NCBI GenBank assembly: GCA_031370745.1
Contig: JANMQX010000269.1
Location: forward strand, 1 to 6,309
Origin: JAENVT01 sp031370745
GTDB lineage: Bacteria > Actinomycetota > Acidimicrobiia > Acidimicrobiales > Ilumatobacteraceae
Reading direction: 5' to 3'
DNA length: 6,309 nt
Position numbers and translations under genes: made by a program. Below are positions 1 through 4,596 of this stretch, one piece after another. Under the pieces are notes generated by a model. It did no database searches and was not told the DNA's origin. It saw only the letters and a list, made by a program, of their open reading frames with translations. Position 1 is the stretch's first letter; every line of letters begins with the position of its first letter.

Positions 1-44
1 CACCGCCCCGCCCACGCTAACCTGGATCACTCCCGTGCGGTATG

Positions 45-66
45 CCGTGGGGTGGTATCTCCACGG
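45..66. other. Small hairpin (6-bp stem, 10-nt loop)
   Basis: CCGTGG at 45-50 is exactly complementary to CCACGG at 61-66. The right arm, extended by one base, can instead pair with CCCGTG at 32-37, so two alternative hairpins are possible. The plus-strand sequence after it (GTTGGCTTCTTCGT) is only loosely T-rich, so it is at best a poor intrinsic terminator for a gene ending to the left of the window. It could equally be chance. Confidence 0.2.
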
Positions 67-191
67 GTTGGCTTCTTCGTATGACAAGACGACGACGCAG
101 GTTTGCAGCTGACAACCGGCTCAACTGTCGGCAGCATCCAAACTTGCCGCCGTGTCACCCACTCGGTCGGCTCGTTCGTCTGTTGCGTAGT

Positions 192-197
192 GGAAGG
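192..197 (+). promoter_or_regulatory. Possible Shine-Dalgarno for an upstream sigma-factor start at 207
   Basis: GGAAGG lies 9 nt before the in-frame ATG at 207. It is the only well-placed purine-rich site among the candidate starts. The ATG at 285 has GCGGCGAGG directly abutting it, too close for a normal ribosome binding site. If real, the protein would be 198 residues with an N-terminal extension. Confidence 0.3.
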
Positions 198-284
198 CTG
201 GGGTTGATGGGAGTCCACCTGAGTGCTGCGCCGATACGCATGTTCATTCCGTTGCCGTTCCTCATGTCGATTGCCGCGGCGAGG

Positions 285-803
285 ATGCAGGGCGAGACGA
301 TCACCGTCGAGGCAGAGGAGCTCGTTGTCCGTTTGTTCCAAACGGAAGGGCGCTCATTGGTGCGACTGGCTCGGCTGTTCGTCGACGACCGTGACGCCGC
401 GGAGGACCTTGTGCAGGAGGCCTTCCTTCGCCTCGCCCGGCATGCCGGCCGAATCGAGACGATCGACCGGGCGCCGGCTTACCTTCGCTCCATCGTGTTG
501 AACCTGGCTCGTGATCACAACCGCCGAGGTTTGGTCTCGCTTCGACACCGCGCAACGAGCGGTCGCGAAGTCGATGTTCCGCCCGACGTCGCTGATCGTC
601 TTGTGCGATCGGAGGAACATGAGCGCGTTCTCGACGCTGTTCGCCAGCTCCCCACGCGACAACGCGACTGCATCACCCTTCGATATTTCGAGGAGCTCCC
701 GATCGACGCAATCGCCTCGACGCTCGGGTTGTCGCCGAACTCTGTGAAGACACACCTCCAGCGAGCAATGTCCACACTCGACCGGCTGCTGGTCGAGACA
801 TGA
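285..803 (+). CDS. ECF-type RNA polymerase sigma factor (sigma-70 family)
   Basis: This is a group 4 (ECF) sigma factor that would direct RNA polymerase to a small regulon. From the ATG at 285 it has 172 residues, normal for the family. Region 2 spans about residues 15-80: DAAEDLVQEAFLRL (37-50) is the core-binding helix, and APAYLRSIVLNLARDH (63-78) covers the -10 recognition part. Region 4 spans about 122-169: LPTRQRDCITLRYFEELP, then the helix-turn-helix IDAIASTLGLSPNSVKTHLQR that contacts the -35 element. Regions 1 and 3 are absent, as expected. The start is uncertain. In-frame ATGs also lie at 207, 240 and 264, and the one at 207 has a GGAAGG 9 nt upstream, which would add 26 residues, several of them hydrophobic. 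I chose 285 because homologous sequence begins just after it. The stop overlaps the next gene by ATGA. There is no extra C-terminal domain, so control probably comes from a partner protein. Confidence 0.9.
   Translation: MQGETITVEAEELVVRLFQTEGRSLVRLARLFVDDRDAAEDLVQEAFLRLARHAGRIETIDRAPAYLRSIVLNLARDHNRRGLVSLRHRATSGREVDVPPDVADRLVRSEEHERVLDAVRQLPTRQRDCITLRYFEELPIDAIASTLGLSPNSVKTHLQRAMSTLDRLLVET
800..803 (+). other. ATGA stop/start overlap (translational coupling)
   Basis: The sigma-factor stop TGA (801-803) is embedded in the start of the downstream membrane gene (ATG at 800-802). Such overlaps normally mean the downstream cistron is translated by ribosomes terminating on the upstream one. Confidence 0.85.
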
Positions 804-1519
804 GCGAGCTGGCCGTCGAGCGACAACTCATCGAAGCCTTCGCCGACGCCCGGGCATCGGTGGAGGAGAATTCCGACCTGTTTGCCCGCGTCACACAATC
901 GCTCGAAGACGCAAGCGCTCGCCGCCGGTACCGGTGGAAGGGCGCCGGTTGCATCGTTGCGTTCATCACCGCCAACACCTGTTTGGCGCTCGCGCTCTCA
1001 TATTCCGACAACGGGAGGTTCAACATGCCTTGGTGGGTCATCGAATTGATCACAAACATCGTGCTCGCAGCACTGGCGATCGGCTTGGGTCCGTTCATCA
1101 AACGGTTCGGTCGTTCGTACGCGGCTGACGTGTTCCGCGCCAATCCACGAACGGGAAAGAGCTATCTGGTGCTCACCGATGTCGCCTACTACCTGATCTT
1201 CACATCGTTCGTTCTGTTCACCGTCTCGTTCGTGGAGCATGACGACTGGCATCAGTCGACGGGCAGTCAGCTCAAAGCAGAGGTCGCCCGCATTGGTGGG
1301 ATCCTGCTGATCATGGGCATCCTCCACGCGGTCAACGTTGTGGCCTTGCCCATCATCGGCCGCCTCCTCTCCAGCAACAAGCTGCTCGACGACGCCCGTG
1401 CCGAGGCGGGCCCATCGCCGTCGACCATGCCGGTTCCCCCGCTCGGCGCGGGTACCTGGATCCTCCGAGTTGAACAGGTCCCCGCGTCGACGCCTCCGGA
1501 ACCGCCTAACGCAGGATGA
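800..1519 (+). CDS. Four-helix membrane protein coupled to the ECF sigma factor; possible non-canonical anti-sigma factor
   Basis: I do not recognise a named family. The 239-residue protein has a charged N-terminal region (1-47), including LFARVTQSLEDASARRRY, which should be cytoplasmic. Four hydrophobic segments follow at about 48-68, 77-99, 122-145 and 163-190. A 50-residue tail rich in Ala and Pro, with PVPPLGAG and a final TPPEPPNAG, ends it. An even number of helices puts both ends on the same side, probably the cytoplasm. Its ATG overlaps the sigma-factor stop (ATGA, 800-803), so translation is almost certainly coupled and the two products are likely made in fixed ratio. That arrangement is typical of sigma/anti-sigma pairs. 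However, there is no HxxxCxxC zinc motif (the only cysteines, 51 and 61, fall in helix 1) and no normal-sized anti-sigma domain. The anti-sigma role is therefore inference from context only. Its 3' end overlaps the convergent gene by 14 bp. Confidence 0.75.
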   Translation: MSELAVERQLIEAFADARASVEENSDLFARVTQSLEDASARRRYRWKGAGCIVAFITANTCLALALSYSDNGRFNMPWWVIELITNIVLAALAIGLGPFIKRFGRSYAADVFRANPRTGKSYLVLTDVAYYLIFTSFVLFTVSFVEHDDWHQSTGSQLKAEVARIGGILLIMGILHAVNVVALPIIGRLLSSNKLLDDARAEAGPSPSTMPVPPLGAGTWILRVEQVPASTPPEPPNAG

Positions 1520-2156
1520 AACCGGCCACGAACTGGAGTAGCAGCAGTCCGAGGACAACGAACATGGTGATCGTCACCCATCGCTTCATACGCCACCCGT
1601 CGGCCTGTGCGGTGAACGTGAACCGGGTGGCGCTGACGATGGTGGTGTAGAGGGCGATCATGCCCACGAACCCGGCGGCCGCGTGCAGCGACCAACCGAA
1701 CGAGCCGACGAGGCCGCTGCCGACAACCAGCACCGGCACCGCCGCAACCGCAACGCAGATCCAGCGGGCGATGTTGTTCCACTCGATCCGTGCCTTTGCC
1801 AGACCACCTGCCACGACCGTGGGCAGCATCAACGCTCCCGCCCCGACGAACAAGGGCAGCAACCCGATGATTCCGACCACACGAACGATCGTCAACGTCC
1901 ACCGCCGTGACCCGCGGCGCCGTACGACGGCCACCACGGACTGGGTGAAGCCGAACACCGTGAACCCCCCGACGATGAAGACCGTTCCGCTCCACGTGAA
2001 CTGGGGATCGTCGGAGATGAGCCGCATCCACGCCCGAGCGACGACTCCGAGGATCAGGCCGCCGAACAACCCGGTGGCCAACATCACAATCGGTCGGGCA
2101 GGATTGTTCGATGCATCCTGAACCGGGCTGTTCAGTGTGTCTGCGAGGTCGGTCAT
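1506..2156 (-). CDS. Six-helix membrane protein of unknown function
   Basis: The protein has 216 residues. A short polar N-terminus (1-21) is followed by hydrophobic segments at about 23-41, 55-79, 88-115, 130-152, 157-177 and 192-214, so six membrane helices are likely. Between helices 1 and 2 lies ARAWMRLISDDPQFTWSGT. From memory this resembles a conserved signature in uncharacterised actinobacterial membrane proteins, but I cannot confirm it here. No catalytic, transporter or metal-binding motif is visible, so I assign no function. The start is well supported: GGAG at 2164-2167 lies 7 nt before the ATG, with a second GGAG at 2169-2172. It lies 94 bp downstream of msrB on the same strand, so co-transcription is possible but not certain. 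The stop is TAG, and its last 14 bp overlap the end of the convergent plus-strand membrane gene. Confidence 0.8.
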   Translation of the reverse strand: MTDLADTLNSPVQDASNNPARPIVMLATGLFGGLILGVVARAWMRLISDDPQFTWSGTVFIVGGFTVFGFTQSVVAVVRRRGSRRWTLTIVRVVGIIGLLPLFVGAGALMLPTVVAGGLAKARIEWNNIARWICVAVAAVPVLVVGSGLVGSFGWSLHAAAGFVGMIALYTTIVSATRFTFTAQADGWRMKRWVTITMFVVLGLLLLQFVAGFILR

Positions 2157-2250
2157 CGTTGTGCTCCGCTCCGGGTCAAAGGTTCACCGACCCTTACAGA
2201 CGTCAACGCGCGTCGTTCGGGTGACAACCTGTCGAGCCTCAGGAGCGAAT
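2157..2250 (-). other. Intergenic spacer with imperfect dyad between msrB and the membrane gene
   Basis: AGGTTCACC at 2180-2188 can pair with GGTGACAACCT at 2220-2230, giving nine base pairs with a two-base bulge. The long enclosed loop can form a smaller GACG/CGTC stem around 2199-2214. No run of T follows on the minus strand, so it is not a typical intrinsic terminator. It may be an mRNA structure or operator between the two genes, or chance. The Shine-Dalgarno of the downstream gene is also in this spacer. Confidence 0.25.
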
Positions 2251-2718
2251 CTAAGTTCGCGGCTCGACTTTCGTGCCCGGTGAGAGTGCGCAGCCGTTGA
2301 TGCAGTACCGCTTGCCGTTTGGCCCGGGGCCGTCGTTGAAGACGTGACCGAGGTGCCCCCCGCAACGACGGCAGCGAACCTCCGTGCGAGGAATTCCGAG
2401 CCGGTAGTCCTTGTGCAACTCGACACCGTCAGCCTCGCTCTGGGTAAAGCTCGGCCATCCGGTGCCCGAGTTGAACTTCGCGTCGGCTCGGAACAACCCC
2501 GCATCACACCCCGCACACCGATACAGCCCATCCTCATCAGGCCGAACCATCTCGTTGCTGAATGCCCGCTCCGTACCATTTCGGCGTAGCACCCGGAACT
2601 GTTCAGCAGTGAGTTGTCGTCGCCACTCCTCCTCGCTTTTCACGATCTCGAGATCGCCACCTCCCGTTCGACGCATTCGAGAGAAGAGACCTCGCTTTCC
2701 CGTGTTCGATCGCACCAT
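2251..2718 (-). CDS. msrB: Peptide-methionine (R)-S-oxide reductase MsrB
   Basis: MsrB reduces the R epimer of methionine sulfoxide in oxidised proteins, normally using thioredoxin, in the cytoplasm. The 155-residue product has the whole family fold. EEWRRQLTAEQFRVLRRNGT (30-49) is the usual N-terminal helix region. The structural zinc site is C68-AG-C71 and C116-RR-C119. Substrate-pocket motifs are GTGWPSF (85-91, W88) and HLGHVFNDGP (122-131, H122 and H125). The catalytic cysteine is C139 in RYCIN. There is no signal peptide. The start is firm: GAGGAG at 2725-2730 sits 6 nt before the ATG. Two oddities appear after the catalytic cysteine: the usual RYCINSA reads RYCINGCA, which adds C143, and the C-terminus (LSPGTKVEPRT) lacks the common LxF ending. 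The basic leader (residues 1-20) is slightly longer than in minimal MsrBs. Confidence 0.95.
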   Translation of the reverse strand: MVRSNTGKRGLFSRMRRTGGGDLEIVKSEEEWRRQLTAEQFRVLRRNGTERAFSNEMVRPDEDGLYRCAGCDAGLFRADAKFNSGTGWPSFTQSEADGVELHKDYRLGIPRTEVRCRRCGGHLGHVFNDGPGPNGKRYCINGCALSPGTKVEPRT

Positions 2719-2724
2719 GTCGTT

Positions 2725-2730
2725 CTCCTC
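2725..2730 (-). promoter_or_regulatory. Strong Shine-Dalgarno of msrB
   Basis: On the minus strand this reads GAGGAG, 6 nt before the ATG at 2718. It is the best ribosome binding site in the window and fixes the msrB start ahead of the internal Met15. Confidence 0.7.
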
Positions 2731-2773
2731 ATCTGAGTCTGCGGGTCGACGTCGAACTCATCCACATGCTCGA

Positions 2774-2935
2774 TCATCGGATTGGTTTCGAGATGGTGAA
2801 GGAAACCACCGAAACGGCGACGATCGCAACGACTGGCCCGAAGAACGCGACGATCATGAGGTGGACCTGATGCACGCGGCGAAAGATGCTGAAAGACCTC
2901 GGCGGTCTCTCCGCCGGTGGTAACGCCGCGGCCAC
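2774..2935 (-). CDS. Putative small single-span membrane protein upstream of msrB
   Basis: From the GTG at 2935 this minus-strand frame encodes 53 residues. From a second GTG at 2875 it encodes 33. The N-terminal part is proline- and arginine-rich (PPAERPPRSFSIFRR). It is followed by one hydrophobic segment, LMIVAFFGPVVAIVAVSVV, and a short basic tail ending SKPIR. This is the pattern of a small inner-membrane protein with its N-terminus inside or outside. About three quarters of its third codon positions are G or C, whereas the overlapping longer minus-strand frame is strongly T-rich there. Its stop is 55 bp before the msrB start, in the same direction, so it could be the first gene of that transcript. 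Neither GTG has a clear Shine-Dalgarno, and I know of no family match, so it may still be a chance frame. Confidence 0.35.
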   Translation of the reverse strand: MAAALPPAERPPRSFSIFRRVHQVHLMIVAFFGPVVAIVAVSVVSFTISKPIR

Positions 2936-3024
2936 CTGGCAGAACTACACCAACGCCGAGGTCGTCGGGACTCAACGTCGGCCGCGAAAGCCCCATGAAC
3001 ATGTTCTCGTCAGTCTCGGCGCTC

Positions 3025-3030
3025 TACGAT
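3025..3030 (+). promoter_or_regulatory. Candidate -10 box for a leaderless amidohydrolase transcript
   Basis: TACGAT fits the actinobacterial TANNNT -10 pattern and ends 8 nt before the in-frame GTG at 3039. That is the spacing expected if transcription starts at the start codon itself. No good -35 is present: at a 17-nt spacer the hexamer is TGTTCT. The absence of a Shine-Dalgarno before either GTG (3039 or 3045) is consistent with leaderless translation. Confidence 0.3.
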
Positions 3031-3038
3031 CGAGCCTC

Positions 3039-4304
3039 GTGGGCGTGATCATATTTCGGGACGTCCGTGTGTTCGACGGTTTGGGTGGGCCGTCGTTTCC
3101 AGGGACGGTCACGATTGAAGGTTCGTACATCACGGCCGTTGATCACGGTGTGGACGAAGTTGCTCAGCGCGATGCCACCGTTGTAGATGGTCGAGGGGCG
3201 ACGCTGATGCCCGGTCTCATCGAGGCACATGCGCACCTAACATTTCCGTCGTCGGTGGATCGCGTGTTCACCGGGCTCGACCTGCCCGCCGAGGAACATC
3301 TGCTCGTCGCGGCGCACAACGCGCGGGTCCTGCTCGACCACGGCTACACCTCGGCGTATTCGGCCGGATCTCGTGGGCAACGTTTCGAGGTAGCGCTGCG
3401 CGACGAGATCGATGCTGGTTATCTACCTGGGCCACGTCTACGAGCGTCGTCTCAGGAGACGAGCGGCTCACGCGCGAGCGGGCTACCCGGCAGCCACGAC
3501 ACACGCCACGAACGCACCTCGCAAGGATTGCGCGACTACATCTCTGCGATGGCCGACCTCGGTGTGGACAGCATCAAGTTCGAGTTGTCCGGCGCCGACA
3601 TCGACGGACCCGGCGAATCGGCTCGAGTCCTTTTCACCGACGACGAGGTCGCAGTAATCGGCGAACAGGCTCGTCGCTGTGGCGTGTGGCTTTCCTGTCA
3701 CTCCCAGGCGAGCGGAAGCATCAAACAAGCGGTGCGAAACGGATTCAGGATCCTGTATCACTGCAACCTCGCCGACAACGAGGCCCTCGATCTTCTTGAA
3801 GCCGCGAGAGACCGTGTCTTCGTCGCACCGGCAGCGGGACTGCCCTATAGCCGTATCCACGACGCCGCCGACTTCGGCATCGACCACGACTTGGCCACAG
3901 CGATGGGCGCGTTCGACAGCCTCAACGGAATGATCGAAGTCATACCCGAACTCCACCGACGAGGAGTACGTGTGCTGCCGGGCGGCGATTACGGGTTCCC
4001 GTACAACCCGATCGGACGCAACGCCCGAGACCTCGAACTGTTCGTCACACTCTTCGGGTTCGATCCCATCGACACTCTCGTCGCCGCCACACGACACGGC
4101 GGAGAATTGATGGACCTTCCCGTCGGCCAGATCCGCTCCAACTACCTCGCCGATCTGTTACTCGTGGATGGCGACCCGACCACCGACATCTCCGTCCTGC
4201 AGGACCAGACCCGACTCCTCGCAATCATGAAGAACGGCGAATTCCACAGGCCGCCCACGACACTCAATCTCCAACAAATCTCGACCCCACCACCCCCGTC
4301 GTAA
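3039..4304 (+). CDS. Metal-dependent amidohydrolase (imidazolonepropionase/prolidase-like)
   Basis: This belongs to the amidohydrolase superfamily with a small beta-sandwich plus a TIM-barrel hydrolase domain (COG1228-like). Such enzymes hydrolyse amide or ester bonds in cyclic amides, dipeptides or related compounds; the substrate cannot be read from sequence. From the GTG at 3039 it has 421 residues, a normal length. It opens with FRDVRVFDGLGG, the first beta-sandwich strand. All binuclear metal ligands are visible: H64 and H66 in EAHAHLTF, K180 in SIKFEL (likely carboxylated), H221 in SCHSQ, H241 in LYHCN and D317 in GGDYG. ATRHGGELMDLPVGQI and ADLLLVDGDPTTDI form the C-terminal return to the beta-sandwich. 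No signal peptide is evident. The frame extends to an ATG at 2886, but those 51 residues have no family counterpart. GTG 3039 and GTG 3045 are the plausible starts. GGDYG replaces the commoner GTD motif, suggesting a distinct subfamily. The tail ends in STPPPPS. Confidence 0.88.
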   Translation: MGVIIFRDVRVFDGLGGPSFPGTVTIEGSYITAVDHGVDEVAQRDATVVDGRGATLMPGLIEAHAHLTFPSSVDRVFTGLDLPAEEHLLVAAHNARVLLDHGYTSAYSAGSRGQRFEVALRDEIDAGYLPGPRLRASSQETSGSRASGLPGSHDTRHERTSQGLRDYISAMADLGVDSIKFELSGADIDGPGESARVLFTDDEVAVIGEQARRCGVWLSCHSQASGSIKQAVRNGFRILYHCNLADNEALDLLEAARDRVFVAPAAGLPYSRIHDAADFGIDHDLATAMGAFDSLNGMIEVIPELHRRGVRVLPGGDYGFPYNPIGRNARDLELFVTLFGFDPIDTLVAATRHGGELMDLPVGQIRSNYLADLLLVDGDPTTDISVLQDQTRLLAIMKNGEFHRPPTTLNLQQISTPPPPS

Positions 4305-4336
4305 GAAGGCTCCACGACCACGACAACATCGCAGAT

Positions 4337-4355
4337 GCGCAGTCCGGCGCTGCGC
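4337..4355 (+). terminator. Weak hairpin 3' of the amidohydrolase
   Basis: GCGCAG (4337-4342) pairs perfectly with CTGCGC (4350-4355) around a 7-nt loop, 32 bp after the amidohydrolase stop. An outer GCA/TGC can add three pairs with a bulge. It is followed by CAAAATCAGC rather than a T-run, so it is not a standard intrinsic terminator. It may help stop or stabilise the transcript, or be chance. Confidence 0.2.
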
Positions 4356-4362
4356 TGCAAAA

Positions 4363-4520
4363 TCAGCGAGTCGAAGCGTCGATGGCCACCAGCCTGCCGA
4401 CCCGGTTGATGTTGTCAGGAGCCGGCTGATGCGCGACGCCGATTTCTTGGGCGTATACCCGACATTGCCGACGCAGCGGACCAGCTCGCTGAGGTCGTCC
4501 GGGTTGGCCACGGCTCGTTC
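4363..4520 (-). pseudogene. Possible frameshifted gene remnant
   Basis: On the minus strand, one frame from about 4512 reads ANPDDLSELVRCVGNVGYTP with very high third-position GC. From about 4455 a neighbouring frame, with similarly good codon bias, reads AQEIGVAHQPAPDNINRVGR then LVAIDASTR and a TGA stop at 4363-4365. Joined by one frameshift they would make one continuous C-terminal segment of about 50 residues. I do not recognise the family. The opposing plus-strand frame also has high GC3, so composition alone does not prove coding. No start, ribosome binding site or intact longer product is seen. If real, it is a decayed or truncated gene end. Confidence 0.2.
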
Positions 4521-4533
4521 CGAACCACACCAC

Positions 4534-4539
4534 TATGAT
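4534..4539 (+). promoter_or_regulatory. Candidate -10 box for the phosphatase/sensor operon
   Basis: TATGAT matches the TATAAT consensus at five of six positions. It would place the transcript start near 4546, giving a leader of about 50 nt to the ATG at 4597. No good -35 is found at 16-18 nt; the nearest TTG-containing hexamer, TTGGCC at 4504-4509, is 24 nt away, which is too far. Confidence 0.35.
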
Positions 4540-4586
4540 CGGGTTCAACGAGATCTGGGCATGAAGCCCGTTCACTGGACTGCGAT

Positions 4587-4595
4587 GGGGAGGGG
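4587..4595 (+). promoter_or_regulatory. Ribosome binding site deciding the phosphatase start
   Basis: GGGGAGGGG lies just before the ATG at 4597. The GGAGG core (4589-4593) is only 3 nt from the start, which is short, but no other in-frame start (4429, 4561, 4585) has a comparable site, and the receiver domain begins immediately after 4597. Confidence 0.5.
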
Positions 4596-4596
4596 C

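Larger units (their letters stand above)
1..284. other. Gene-poor leader upstream of the sigma factor
   Basis: No gene is supported with confidence here. The sigma-factor frame is open back to an ATG at 42, but the translated stretch from 42 to about 206 is arginine-rich, has weak third-position GC preference and does not resemble the N-terminus of an ECF sigma factor. It is more likely untranslated leader. The part from 207 to 284 has better codon bias and could be coding if the upstream start at 207 is used. A small dyad lies at 45-66. I see no convincing -35/-10 pair and no ECF-type GGAAC promoter box. Confidence 0.5.
2719..3038. other. Divergent intergenic region between msrB and the amidohydrolase
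   Basis: This 320-bp stretch separates two divergent transcripts and should contain both promoters. The msrB Shine-Dalgarno is at 2725-2730. A 10-bp perfect palindrome, TCGACGTCGA, lies at 2746-2755, about 28 bp from the msrB start. The candidate small membrane ORF occupies 2774-2935 on the minus strand. A -10-like TACGAT lies at 3025-3030 on the plus strand. The amidohydrolase frame remains open back to an ATG at 2886, but that extension lacks any family resemblance and has no ribosome binding site. Confidence 0.5.
4305..4596. other. Intergenic region between amidohydrolase and receiver-phosphatase genes
   Basis: This 292-bp stretch has no confident gene. It holds a perfect six-base dyad at 4337-4355, a good -10-like TATGAT at 4534-4539 and the purine-rich ribosome binding site at 4587-4595. 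The phosphatase frame is open back to an ATG at 4429, but that part (MRDADFLGVYPTLPTQRTSS...) does not look like a receiver domain, has no ribosome binding site and lies upstream of the putative promoter. On the minus strand, two adjacent frames are coding-like at 4363-4520 and may be remains of a gene. Confidence 0.5.

Noticed and set aside
42..284. Arginine-rich N-terminal extension of the sigma factor from ATG 42
   Set aside because: It has no family resemblance and weak codon bias up to 206, and a dyad overlaps the ATG region. A start at 207 or 285 is more likely.
1267..2031. Minus-strand 254-codon frame overlapping both membrane genes
   Set aside because: The translation is Arg/His/Gly-rich and lacks hydrophobic segments or motifs. 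It is an out-of-frame shadow of the six-helix membrane gene.
2746..2755. Perfect 10-bp palindrome TCGACGTCGA upstream of msrB
   Set aside because: Several palindromes of this length are expected by chance in 6.3 kb, and its flanks do not extend the symmetry. Not enough to call an operator.
2411..2923. Plus-strand 170-codon frame across msrB and the intergenic region
   Set aside because: It runs antisense to msrB, has no domain, and its third-position composition is not coding-like.
3483..4097. Minus-strand open frame opposite the amidohydrolase
   Set aside because: It mirrors the coding frame of a gene with a full metal-ligand set and shows no motif of its own.
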